DNA of 64,000 bases, taken from NCBI GenBank assembly GCA_046330415.1, contig JAXLSW010000019.1, positions 57,041 through 121,040 on the forward strand, given 5' to 3'. This DNA is from RHKX01 sp046330415. GTDB taxonomy: Bacteria; Actinomycetota; Thermoleophilia; Solirubrobacterales; 70-9. Shown here in pieces: positions 24,964-32,923 of this stretch. Each line of letters begins with the position of its first letter. Position 1 is the stretch's first letter. The notes beneath the pieces are model-generated. The model was not told where the DNA came from. It made no database searches and saw only the letters and a program-made list of their open reading frames with translations. Both the position numbers and the translations under genes were made by a program.

Positions 24964-25964
24964 TGGCCTCGACCACCGCACCGGGCGAGCCGAAGGCCAC
25001 CCGCGCCGCCTACGGCGATGCGCTCCTGGCGCTGGGAACCGAGCACGAGGAGATCGTCGCGCTCGACGCCGATCTCGCCGGCTCCACCCAGTCGCTGAAG
25101 TTCGGCAAGGAGTTCCCCGATCGCTTCTTCAACGTCGGGGCCGCCGAGGCCAACATGATGTCGATGGCCTGCGGCCTCGCCGCCACCGGCAAGGTCCCCT
25201 ACTGCTCGACCTTCGCGATCTTCGCCTCCGGCCGCGCCTACGACCAGGTCCGGCTCGGGATCGCCCACAACGAGCTCAAGGTCCGGATCGGCGCCAGCCA
25301 CGGCGGCGTCTCGCTCGGTGAGGACGGCGCCTCCCACCAGATGATCGAGGACATCGCGCTGATGCGGGCGATGCCGAAGATGCAGGTGATCGTCCCCGCC
25401 GACTACAACCAGGCCTACGCCGCGGTCCAGCACTCCTGGGAGAACCCCGAGCCGATGTACATGCGCTTCGGCCGTCCCTCGACCCCGCAGGTCTACGAGG
25501 AGGTGCCCGAGAGCCTCGGCGACGGCGTCGACGTCCTCCGCGAGGGCAAGGACATCACCCTGATCGCAACCGGCCACATGGTCTGGCGCGCGCTCGAGGC
25601 CGCTGAGTCGCTCGAGCGCGAGGACGGCGTCGAGGCCGAGGTCCTCAACGTCTCGATCATCAAGCCGCTCGCCAGCCAGGCCGTGATCGAGTCGCTCGCC
25701 AAGACCGGCCTCGCCGTCACCGCCGAGGAGCACCGCGTCGTCGGTGGACTCGCCGACGCCGTCCGCGAGGTCGCCGCCGAGCAGCACCCGGTTCCAGTCT
25801 TCGCCGTCGGCATGGGCGACGAGTTCGGCATCTCCGGCACCGGCGAGGCCTGCATGGAGCACTTCGGGCTCACCGCCCGCGGCATCGCCGACCGCGCCCG
25901 CGAGGCGCTGGTCCTGAAGCCGATCGTCAGCCACCCGCCCCTGCACGGGCCGGAGTGGGTGTAG
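24963..25964 (+). CDS. transketolase, C-terminal subunit
   Basis: Second half of the split transketolase (333 residues), supplying the pyrimidine-binding and C-terminal domains. Seen are GDALLALGTEHEEIVALDAD, the catalytic Glu region FFNVGAAEANMMSMACGLA, the YCSTFAIFASGRAYDQVR strand, and SHGGVSLGEDGASHQMIED, all normal for the family. One-base overlap with the first subunit ensures equal amounts. It could be confused with the dxs or pyruvate-dehydrogenase beta subunits, but the pairing with a transketolase N-terminal subunit settles it. Confidence 0.94.
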   Translation: MASTTAPGEPKATRAAYGDALLALGTEHEEIVALDADLAGSTQSLKFGKEFPDRFFNVGAAEANMMSMACGLAATGKVPYCSTFAIFASGRAYDQVRLGIAHNELKVRIGASHGGVSLGEDGASHQMIEDIALMRAMPKMQVIVPADYNQAYAAVQHSWENPEPMYMRFGRPSTPQVYEEVPESLGDGVDVLREGKDITLIATGHMVWRALEAAESLEREDGVEAEVLNVSIIKPLASQAVIESLAKTGLAVTAEEHRVVGGLADAVREVAAEQHPVPVFAVGMGDEFGISGTGEACMEHFGLTARGIADRAREALVLKPIVSHPPLHGPEWV

Positions 25965-25972
25965 GCGCTTCC

Positions 25973-26004
25973 GGCCGACCGGCCGCCCGGCCGACCGGCC
26001 GCCC
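25973..26004 (+). repeat. 16-bp tandem repeat, two copies
   Basis: GGCCGACCGGCCGCCC occurs twice head to tail, nine bases after the transketolase stop. It can also fold on itself. It forms the first part of the 305-bp gap before the DUF389 gene. Confidence 0.6.
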
Positions 26005-26088
26005 TCGCCGCCCTCACTCGTCCACATCCATCTCAGGTTCCGGCTCGCCTAGCCGGGCGAAGCTGGCCGTCGAGGGGTTGGGCATCCT

Positions 26089-26212
26089 CCCTCCGCGCTC
26101 GCATGCCGCGGCTATCACCGAGATATCCGGCGCTATCCGGTGATAGCGGAGGGCATGCGGCGGCTATCGATCGATACTTCGGTGATAGCCACTGCATGTG
26201 CGCGCGGAGGGA
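26089..26212. repeat. inverted-repeat element, family 1, copy A
   Basis: Two arms of about 38 bases face each other: the left begins near 26089 and holds CATGCCGCGGCTATCACCGA at 26102; the right, read from 26212 on the minus strand, begins CCCTCCGCGCGCACATGC and again reaches GGCTATCACCGA. Smaller hairpins nest inside (GCTATCACCG pairs with CGGTGATAGC). A 27-base stretch (26102-26128) recurs exactly, in opposite orientation, at 55989-56015. No reading frame here looks real. Together with the 16-bp tandem repeat this fills the 25965-26269 gap. Confidence 0.75.
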
Positions 26213-26269
26213 CCCCCCCACGTCCCCGGGGTCCCGGCCATGGCCGACCCGCCCCGGCGCCGCGCCGCC

Positions 26270-27292
26270 TCAGTGCACTGACGGCTCGTAGCCCTTGTCG
26301 CCGTCCCGGCGGCTCTTGCCGATCGGCAGGCCGGCGTCGCGACGCGAGGGACTGTTGAGGTGGGCGCGGCGGCGGCGCAGGTAGCGGCGCCGCTGGATGT
26401 AGAGGGTGAGGAAGCCGGCGACGAAGATCGAGGTGAGGTTGACGAGGAGCTGCGCGGTCGCTCCCCAGGCCGTGGCCCCGTCGTGGTAGGCGGCGGCGAC
26501 GCCGATGTTGGCGGCGGCTGGGATCGTCGTCACCGAGATCAGGACGCCGACGAGGACGCTCGACTTCGAGGTGGTCAGCGAGAGCACCCCGATGATCCCC
26601 GCGGCGACTGCCACGTAGACGGAGAAGAAGTCCGGGTTGGAGATGAACCTCGTCAGCGTGTGCTGGTCGAAGTTGATGTTGTCGGGCAGCGCCCCCGCCC
26701 ACTGCAGGAGCAGCGTCGTGAAGAAGCAGAGCACCACGCCGATCAAGATGCCGACGACGAGCGCCCGCATCGACCGTCGCGCCAACCCGATGTCCCTCTG
26801 CACGAGCGCCACGCAGACGCCGGCGATCGGGCCGAAGTCGGGGCCGACCACCATCGCGCCGACGATCAGGATCGGCTGGTTGAAGTAGATGCCGACGGCG
26901 GCGATCTGCATCGCCAGGGCCATGAAGATGAGGAAGCTGTGGGAGAGCTCGACGCTATCGGAGGTGCGGCGGGCGACGTTCTCCCAGACGACCGGGTCGG
27001 CGGCGCCGATGTCGTCGCGGCGGCGGCGGTGGAGGTCGGTCGAGGTCATCCCGATCTCCGCGTCGATCTCGTCGATCGAGATCGAACCCTCGCGGTCGAC
27101 GTTCAGCTCCCGCAGGTCGGCGACCAGCAGGGACACGTCACGGGTCGCGACGTCGCAGAGGATCAGGTCCGCGGGGGGCTTCATCACCGCGTCCTTGAAG
27201 TAGGCGACGTTGACGACCGTGTCGGTGTCGTCGAGCAGCTCGAGGACGTGGGAGCAGTTGGCTCGGGGGGCGACGATCCGCAGATGGATCAC
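26270..27292 (-). CDS. DUF389 integral membrane protein
   Basis: A 340-residue membrane protein of the DUF389/TIGR00341 type, function unknown in the family. A cytosolic alpha/beta domain of about 100 residues comes first (MIHLRIVAPRANCSHVLELL start, then DLILCDVATRDVS). About six membrane helices follow, with the conserved family stretches ILIVGAMVVGPDFGPIAGV and SVTTIPAAANIGVA. The tail is very basic (YIQRRRYLRRRRAHL), which places it in the cytoplasm. The GTG at 27292 is six bases after a TAGGAT hexamer. It is divergent from the ftsE operon. Confidence 0.9.
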   Translation of the reverse strand: MIHLRIVAPRANCSHVLELLDDTDTVVNVAYFKDAVMKPPADLILCDVATRDVSLLVADLRELNVDREGSISIDEIDAEIGMTSTDLHRRRRDDIGAADPVVWENVARRTSDSVELSHSFLIFMALAMQIAAVGIYFNQPILIVGAMVVGPDFGPIAGVCVALVQRDIGLARRSMRALVVGILIGVVLCFFTTLLLQWAGALPDNINFDQHTLTRFISNPDFFSVYVAVAAGIIGVLSLTTSKSSVLVGVLISVTTIPAAANIGVAAAYHDGATAWGATAQLLVNLTSIFVAGFLTLYIQRRRYLRRRRAHLNSPSRRDAGLPIGKSRRDGDKGYEPSVH

Positions 27293-27298
27293 GCGGCG

Positions 27299-27304
27299 AT
27301 CCTA
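27299..27304 (-). promoter_or_regulatory. -10 hexamer, leaderless promoter for the DUF389 gene
   Basis: TAGGAT on the minus strand, six bases before the GTG at 27292. Confidence 0.55.
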
Positions 27305-27354
27305 CGCTGCGGCAGGGCGGCCGCATCACCTGCAAGCGGTATGTGTGCAATCCG

Positions 27355-27368
27355 TTAGCATCCGCTAA
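27355..27368 (+). promoter_or_regulatory. possible promoter/operator ahead of ftsE
   Basis: A perfect 5-bp inverted repeat (TTAGC-ATCC-GCTAA) overlaps the hexamer TAGCAT at 27356-27361. If this is the ftsE promoter, the mRNA has a leader of about 175 bases. An ATG six bases downstream opens an out-of-frame reading frame that I do not believe. Confidence 0.3.
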
Positions 27369-27543
27369 TGACAGGAGGTCGCCGCGCCGTCAAGGCCGGC
27401 GGTCGAAATGCAACCGATCGCCCAGGATGCAGGGCCGCGTTCAGCGCCCCGGAAACCCTGGCACCGGACGGAGAGAGGAAGCACACTTCCGCGCCATGGC
27501 CAGAGCACGCACCGGTAGCCGGCTCCGCACCCGCCGCTCGCGG

Positions 27544-28365
27544 ATGGAGGAGTCCCACGCCCACACCCGCCCCTCGCGCCCCCCGATCGTCGAGCTCAAC
27601 GACGTCACGGTCGTCTACCCCGGCGGCCACGTCGGCCTCGAGCGGGTCTCGATGAAGATCGACCGCGGCGAGTTCATCTTCCTCGTCGGCCCGACCGGCT
27701 GCGGCAAGTCCACCTTCATCAAGCTCCTCCTGCGCGATCTCGAGCCCGCCAGCGGCTCGGTCATGGTCGCCGGCAAGGACATCAACGAGATGGACCGCTC
27801 CAAGGTGCCGATGCTGCGGCGCCGGATCGGCACCGTCTTCCAGGACTTCAAGCTGCTCCCGAACCGGACCGTCTACGACAACGTCGCCTACGCGCTCCAG
27901 GTCACCGGCACGCCGCGCGCCGAGATCAAGCGTCAGGTCCCGGAGATCCTGCGCATGGTCGGCCTCGGGGCGAAGATCCACAACTACCCCGACGAGCTCT
28001 CCGGCGGCGAGCAGCAGCGCGTCTCCGTGGCGCGCGCCTTCGTCAGCCACCCGCCGCTCCTGCTGGCGGACGAGCCGACCGGCAACCTCGATCCCGAGAC
28101 CTCCATCGGGATCATGCAGCTGCTCTACCGGATCAACCGCACCGGCACGACCGTCGTCGTCGTGACCCACGACCGCGAGATGGTCGACAAGATGCGCCGC
28201 CGCGTCGTCCAGCTGTACGACGGTCGCGTCATCCGCGACCAGTCGGCCGGCCTCTACGCGACCGACGAGTCGACCGAGGAGTTCGGAGTCCGCGTCAGCA
28301 ACGAGCTCGGCGTCGACTTCGGTGACGACGGACACGACGGCGACGACATCGGAGCCGTCCTGTGA
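27544..28365 (+). CDS. ftsE: cell-division ABC ATPase FtsE
   Basis: ATPase of the FtsEX complex that controls septal peptidoglycan hydrolysis. The 273-residue product has Walker A GPTGCGKST, the FtsE-type Q-loop FQDFKLLPNRTVYDNVA, signature LSGGEQQRVSVARA, Walker B LLLADEPTGNLD and the switch His in VVVVTHD. I chose the ATG at 27544, which leaves about 15 residues before the first strand VELNDVTVVYPGG; an upstream ATG at 27496 gives a very basic extension. The C-terminus is about 30 residues longer than usual and acidic (DFGDDGHDGDD). The ftsX start overlaps its stop (GTGA). Confidence 0.95.
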   Translation: MEESHAHTRPSRPPIVELNDVTVVYPGGHVGLERVSMKIDRGEFIFLVGPTGCGKSTFIKLLLRDLEPASGSVMVAGKDINEMDRSKVPMLRRRIGTVFQDFKLLPNRTVYDNVAYALQVTGTPRAEIKRQVPEILRMVGLGAKIHNYPDELSGGEQQRVSVARAFVSHPPLLLADEPTGNLDPETSIGIMQLLYRINRTGTTVVVVTHDREMVDKMRRRVVQLYDGRVIRDQSAGLYATDESTEEFGVRVSNELGVDFGDDGHDGDDIGAVL

Positions 28366-29261
28366 GCCGCTTCTCCTTCTTCCTCGGCGAGGCCTACCGA
28401 GCGCTCCGCCGCAACGCCGCGCCCTCGATCGCAGCGGTCGTGACGATCGCCGTCACGGTGCTGCTCGTCGGCGTGCTCGTCCCCGTCCTCGACGCCTCGG
28501 GTTCGAAGACGAACGACGTGCGCGACCAGCTCGAGCTCAAGGTCTTCCTGTTCAACGACGCCACGCAGAACGAGATCGACAACCTGCAGACGCGGATCGA
28601 GGGGATCCAGCACGTCGACAGCGTCGAGTACGTCTCGCCGGCTCAGGCGCTCAAGATCCTCGAGCAGCGCCTCGAGGACAAGAGCCTGCTCGACGAGCTC
28701 AACTCGAACCCGCTGCCGCCGGCCTTCAACGTCAAGCTCGACGATCCCGACAACCTCGAGTCGGTGCAGTCGGCGCTCTCGCCGCCCGACTCGACCGGCA
28801 AGCCGCAGCCGATCAGCTCCGCCATCGACGACATCGTCACCGGCGAGCAGACGCAGGCCATCCGCTCGGTCACCGGCGCGGTGAAGATCCTGCTGCTGGC
28901 GATCGCGGTCCTGCTCGGCATCGCCTCGCTGTTCCTGATCGGCAACACGATCCGCCTCTCGATCTACGCGCGCCGCCGCGAGGTCGAGGTGATGCAGCTC
29001 GTCGGCGCGACCAACTGGTTCATCCGCTGGCCGTTCGTCATCGAGGGCGTCGTCGTCGGCATGGTCGGCGCGGGGATCGCCGTCGGCATAATGATCGTCG
29101 CAAAGGCAATCATCGTCGACCCGCTGTCGGACGACCTCACCTTGATTGACAACTTCAACACGATCGCATTCGGACCCCTGATCGCCTCCCTGGTGGTCGG
29201 AGCGATGGCGCTCTCGGCGCTTGGCAGCGGCGTCACGCTGCGCCGGTTCCTGCGCATTTGA
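28362..29261 (+). CDS. ftsX: cell-division permease FtsX
   Basis: Membrane partner of FtsE. The 299-residue product starts with SFFLGEAYRALRRN, typical of FtsX, and has one helix near residue 25-45, a large extracytoplasmic domain (about 50-175, DVRDQLELKVFLFND) that recruits hydrolases, then three helices with IRLSIYARRREVEVMQLVGAT between the second and third, the best-conserved FtsX segment. It overlaps ftsE by four bases and the protease gene by four (TTGA). No EnvC- or RipC-like hydrolase is adjacent; the S41 protease follows instead. Confidence 0.94.
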   Translation: MSRFSFFLGEAYRALRRNAAPSIAAVVTIAVTVLLVGVLVPVLDASGSKTNDVRDQLELKVFLFNDATQNEIDNLQTRIEGIQHVDSVEYVSPAQALKILEQRLEDKSLLDELNSNPLPPAFNVKLDDPDNLESVQSALSPPDSTGKPQPISSAIDDIVTGEQTQAIRSVTGAVKILLLAIAVLLGIASLFLIGNTIRLSIYARRREVEVMQLVGATNWFIRWPFVIEGVVVGMVGAGIAVGIMIVAKAIIVDPLSDDLTLIDNFNTIAFGPLIASLVVGAMALSALGSGVTLRRFLRI

Positions 29262-30481
29262 GCAAGCGCCTACCGGCCTTCCTGATCGGCCTGCTGGCCG
29301 GTCTCGCCGTCGCGGTCGCGCTGGTCGCGTTCGTCGACCCGATCAACGATCTCCTGCCCGACCACGGGCAGAGCCGCACCGACGAGGCGCGGCAGATCAT
29401 CCAGGACTCCTACTTCCGCGAGACCGACGACGAGGAGCTCCAGGACGCCTCGATCGACGGCATGGTCCGGAAGATCTCCAAGCAGAACGACGACAAGTTC
29501 TCCCACTACTTCAACGCCGAGGCCTACGAGGAGTTCCAGGAGGCGAACTCGGGCCAGTTCTCGGGCATCGGCCTCAGCGTCTCCGAGGACAAGCGCGGCC
29601 TCGAGGTCGTCGACGTCTTCCCGGGCAGCCCGGCACAGGGCGCCGACATCAAGCCCGGCGACCTGATCATCGCCGTCGAGGGGGACTCCCTGCGCGGGGT
29701 CTCCGCCGACGAGGCCTCCTCCCGGATCAAGGGTGAGCCGGGGACCGAGGTCGAGATCACCGTGGTCGACGGCGAGACGGGTGAGAAGCGCACGATCGAC
29801 GTCGAGCGCGCGGAGGTCTCGGTCCCCGCGGTGCAGAGCAAGATGCTCCGTGCCCCCGGGGAGGGCGATGGCAGCGGCGAGAAGATCGGCTACGTACACC
29901 TCTCGACCTTCAGCCGCGGCGCCCACGCCGAGCTGCGCAAGAAGATCGAGGACCTGCAGGACCGCGGCGCCGAGGGGCTGATCTTCGACCTCCGCGGCAA
30001 CGGCGGCGGCCTGCTCGAGGAGGCGGTGCTCGTCACCTCGATCTTCCAGGACGAGGGCCCGGTGGTGACGATCGAGGGCCGCGAGCGCGACAAGCAGACC
30101 TTCCAGGCGACAGGCGACGCGATCGACGACCTCGGCCCGGTCGCGGTGCTGGTCGACGGCAACACCGCCTCCGCCTCGGAGATCACCTCGGCGGCGCTGC
30201 AGGAGAACGACCTCGCGACGATCATCGGCTCGACCACCTACGGCAAGGGCGTCTTCCAGGAGGTGATCGAGCTCGACGGCGGCGGCGCGCTCGACATCAC
30301 CGTCGGCGAGTACCTGACCGCCGACGGCAGCTCGATCCTCGGCGTCGGCGTGATCCCCGACGAGAAGGTCGTCGACAAGGACCTCGCCGACGGCGACGAC
30401 ACCGTGCTCGATGCCGGCCTCGAGGACGTCGGCTCGCGAATCGGCTCCGGCTCCGACACCGACACCGGGGACGGCGGCTAG
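29258..30481 (+). CDS. S41 family C-terminal processing protease
   Basis: A 407-residue membrane-anchored Tsp/CtpA-type serine protease. A single N-terminal helix (LIGLLAGLAVAVALVAF) anchors it outside the membrane; a PDZ domain lies at about 100-185 (FSGIGLSVSEDKRG, then VVDVFPGSPAQGADIKPGD); the catalytic domain has the Ser in GNTASASEI and the Lys in TYGKGVFQ, so the Ser-Lys dyad is intact. It starts with TTG overlapping the ftsX stop. In many bacteria this protease follows ftsEX and is thought to trim or degrade cell-wall hydrolases, which would fit here. The extreme C-terminus is an acidic, Gly/Asp-rich tail. Confidence 0.94.
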   Translation: MSKRLPAFLIGLLAGLAVAVALVAFVDPINDLLPDHGQSRTDEARQIIQDSYFRETDDEELQDASIDGMVRKISKQNDDKFSHYFNAEAYEEFQEANSGQFSGIGLSVSEDKRGLEVVDVFPGSPAQGADIKPGDLIIAVEGDSLRGVSADEASSRIKGEPGTEVEITVVDGETGEKRTIDVERAEVSVPAVQSKMLRAPGEGDGSGEKIGYVHLSTFSRGAHAELRKKIEDLQDRGAEGLIFDLRGNGGGLLEEAVLVTSIFQDEGPVVTIEGRERDKQTFQATGDAIDDLGPVAVLVDGNTASASEITSAALQENDLATIIGSTTYGKGVFQEVIELDGGGALDITVGEYLTADGSSILGVGVIPDEKVVDKDLADGDDTVLDAGLEDVGSRIGSGSDTDTGDGG

Positions 30482-30485
30482 CGGC

Positions 30486-32327
30486 GTGGCCGAGCCATTC
30501 GACGACTCCCGCCCGCGGGCGCTGGTCGTCTCCCGCCGCGGCAAGTTCTGGGTCGGCGAACCGCTCTTCGACCGCGCGCCCCAGATCGCGCTCGCGCGCG
30601 GGCGGGTGCAGGTGGGGGAGGGCGGGATCGCTCTCTGCAAGATGGGCGCCCGCAGCGCCCAGCCGATCGTCGACCTCGGCCGCGCCGACCGTCCCCGCGA
30701 CGTCGTCGAGGCCTTGGTCGCCGACCGCGGCCTGCGGGCGACCTTCCGCGACCGCCACGAGCAGGAGGCGGCCCGCGCGATCGAGCGCCTGCAGCGCGAC
30801 CCCGGGGATCGCCGCGACCTCACCGCTGAGCCGACCTTCACGGTCGACCCCGCCACCGCCCGCGACTTCGACGACGCCGTCTCAGCGCGCCGCGAGGGGG
30901 ACGGGTTCCGTCTCTGGATCCACATCGCCGACGTCGCCGCTCACGTCAAGCCCGAGAGCGGCCTCGACCGCGAGGCCCTCGCCCGCGCCAACTCCACCTA
31001 CGCGCCGGGCCTGGTCGTGCCGATGCTGCCGCAGTCCCTGAGCGGGGACGCCTGCAGCCTGCGCCCAGGCGTCGAGCGCCTCGCCGTCACCGCCGAGATC
31101 GTCCTCGGGCCCGGCGGCCGCGCGACCTCGGCGAGCTTCTACCGCTCCCTGATCCGCTCCGACGTGCGCCTCGACTACGACCACCTCGACCGGATCTTCG
31201 CCGGGACCGAACGCCCACCCGAGCACGTCGCCGACGCGATCGAGGCCGCCCGAGCCGCCGCCGCCTCGCTCGCCGATGCCGCAGCCGCCACCGGCGCCGG
31301 CCTCACCGTGACGAGCTCGGAGCCGGAGTTCGTCTTCGCCGAGGACGGCACGCTCGAGCGCTCCCGCCGCCTGGTGCAGACCGAGTCGCACCGCCTGATC
31401 GAGCGGCTGATGATCCTCACCAACGAGCAGGTCGCGCAGCTCCTGGAGCGCAAGGGCGTGCCGACGCTCTACCGCGTCCACGAGCAGCCCGACCCGCAGC
31501 GGATCCGCTTCATGATCGAGCAGCTCTCCTCCCTCGATGTGCCCACACCCGAGATCGGCGAGCTCGCCGGGCTGACGGAGGCGGGGAAGGTCGCCGCCGA
31601 GGCGAGCGCGCTCGTCGCCGCCGAGGCCGAGCGCCGTGGCCACGGCGCGAGCGCCCTCTCCTCGCTGGTCCTGCGCGCCATGCGGCCCGCCCGCTACAGC
31701 GAGCGCAACCTCGGCCACGCGGGCCTGGCGAGCCTCGCCTACGCTCACTTCACCTCGCCGATCCGCCGCTACCCCGATCTGATCGCCCACCGCGCGCTGC
31801 TCTCCGCCGTCGACGGCAGCGAGGAACGCCCGAACCCCGACGAGATCGCCGGCGCGGCGCTGCACTGCTCCGACCGCGAGCGCGACTCGATGAAGGTGGA
31901 GCGCTCCGCCGACGACGTCTGCGCCGCCTTCCTGCTCGAGCGCGAGCTCTACGAGGAGGGGCGGGAGAAGGTCTTCGCCGGGGAGGTCTCCGGGGTCATC
32001 CCTCCCGGCGTCTTCGTCACCTTCGAGGGCACGCGCTCCGACGTCTACGAGGGCTTCTTCCCCGCCCGCCGCATGCCCGGCGACCGCTACGAGATCAACG
32101 ACGTCGAGTCGTCGCTGATCGGGGTGCGGACGGGCAAGCGGGTGGGCTACGGCGACCCGGTCGAGGTCCGCGTCGACTCCATCGAGGCGCCGCGGGGGAG
32201 GGTGGACCTCTCGTCGGGCGAGAAGCGGGAGGAGCGCGGCCGGGGAACGAGGGGCGGCGCCCCGTCGCGCGGCGGCGGCGGACGCGGCTCCGGCGGAGGA
32301 GCGAAGCGCAAGGGGTCGCGACGATGA
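30486..32327 (+). CDS. rnr: ribonuclease R / RNase II family exoribonuclease
   Basis: Processive 3'-5' exoribonuclease (613 residues). The RNB catalytic domain has the Asp cluster in DPATARDFDDAVSA and the late signature YAHFTSPIRRYPDL(I)AHR. An OB-type region precedes it, and an S1 domain follows (EVSGVIPPGVFVTFEG). The C-terminal 40 residues are Arg/Gly/Lys-rich, like the basic tail of RNase R. The GTG at 30486 is four bases after the protease stop, so it is coupled. RNase R associates with tmRNA-SmpB to degrade non-stop mRNAs, and smpB is the very next gene, overlapping by four bases; the pairing is functionally sensible. Confidence 0.94.
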   Translation: MAEPFDDSRPRALVVSRRGKFWVGEPLFDRAPQIALARGRVQVGEGGIALCKMGARSAQPIVDLGRADRPRDVVEALVADRGLRATFRDRHEQEAARAIERLQRDPGDRRDLTAEPTFTVDPATARDFDDAVSARREGDGFRLWIHIADVAAHVKPESGLDREALARANSTYAPGLVVPMLPQSLSGDACSLRPGVERLAVTAEIVLGPGGRATSASFYRSLIRSDVRLDYDHLDRIFAGTERPPEHVADAIEAARAAAASLADAAAATGAGLTVTSSEPEFVFAEDGTLERSRRLVQTESHRLIERLMILTNEQVAQLLERKGVPTLYRVHEQPDPQRIRFMIEQLSSLDVPTPEIGELAGLTEAGKVAAEASALVAAEAERRGHGASALSSLVLRAMRPARYSERNLGHAGLASLAYAHFTSPIRRYPDLIAHRALLSAVDGSEERPNPDEIAGAALHCSDRERDSMKVERSADDVCAAFLLERELYEEGREKVFAGEVSGVIPPGVFVTFEGTRSDVYEGFFPARRMPGDRYEINDVESSLIGVRTGKRVGYGDPVEVRVDSIEAPRGRVDLSSGEKREERGRGTRGGAPSRGGGGRGSGGGAKRKGSRR

Positions 32328-32815
32328 GCGCGCCGGCGGCGAATTCGGCCAAGGGCAAGGACGGGCGCGGTCCCGACGTCGCCACCAACCGCGCGGCGCG
32401 CTTCCACTACGAGGTCGTCGAGTCCTTCGAGGCCGGGATCGCCCTGCAGGGGACCGAGGTGAAGTCGCTGCGGGATGGCAAGGCGCGACTGCAGGACTCC
32501 TACTGCGTGATCGACGACGGCGAGGTCTACCTCCGCGGCTCCTACATCCTCCCTACCCGCCCGCCCGCGACAACCACGAACCCGAGCGCTCGCGCCAAGC
32601 TGCTGCTGCACCGCTGGGAGATCGAGCGGCTCGTCGGCCGCATGCAGCGCAAGGGGCTGACGCTGATCCCCACGCGCATCTACTTCAAGGGCAAGACCGC
32701 GAAGGTGGAACTCGCGCTCGCCCGCGGGAAGGACCACGCCGACAAGCGCCGGACGATCCGCGACCGCGACGCTGCGCGGGACGTCGAGCGCGAGATGAAG
32801 CAGCGTTTTCGCTGA
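32324..32815 (+). CDS. smpB: SsrA-binding protein SmpB
   Basis: Brings tmRNA to stalled ribosomes. The 163-residue product has the OB-barrel hallmarks VESFEAGIALQGTEVKSLRDGK, then LLLHRWEIERL, and the basic C-terminal tail (KDHADKRRTIRDRDAARDVE) that mimics an mRNA in the decoding centre. The N-terminus carries about 25 extra polar residues (KGKDGRGPDVATNR is the usual beginning of the conserved part). ATG start overlaps the rnr stop. The tmRNA gene lies 4.9 kb downstream on the same strand. Confidence 0.96.
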   Translation: MSAPAANSAKGKDGRGPDVATNRAARFHYEVVESFEAGIALQGTEVKSLRDGKARLQDSYCVIDDGEVYLRGSYILPTRPPATTTNPSARAKLLLHRWEIERLVGRMQRKGLTLIPTRIYFKGKTAKVELALARGKDHADKRRTIRDRDAARDVEREMKQRFR

Positions 32816-32923
32816 ACGCCCACGTTCAAGCGGGATGCGGCTCTCGCCAACATCGCCCATCGTTGGTTGAATGTCGGCTGAGCGCCGAAGCGCCCTGAAG
32901 AAGACCGGAAGACCGGAGAAGTC

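Noticed and set aside
25973..26004. 16-bp tandem repeat as a terminator
   Set aside because: It can fold, but the fold is no better than expected for such GC-rich repeats and no T-run follows; kept only as a repeat.
26360..27358. 332-codon open frame on the plus strand
   Set aside because: Antisense to the DUF389 gene; composition is only charged residues, with no recognisable domain.
27368..27655. Possible leaderless gene starting at ATG 27368
   Set aside because: The hexamer TAGCAT is at the right distance, but the frame is out of phase with ftsE, rich in Ser/Arg/Pro and overlaps the ftsE coding start; more likely the hexamer serves a longer ftsE leader.
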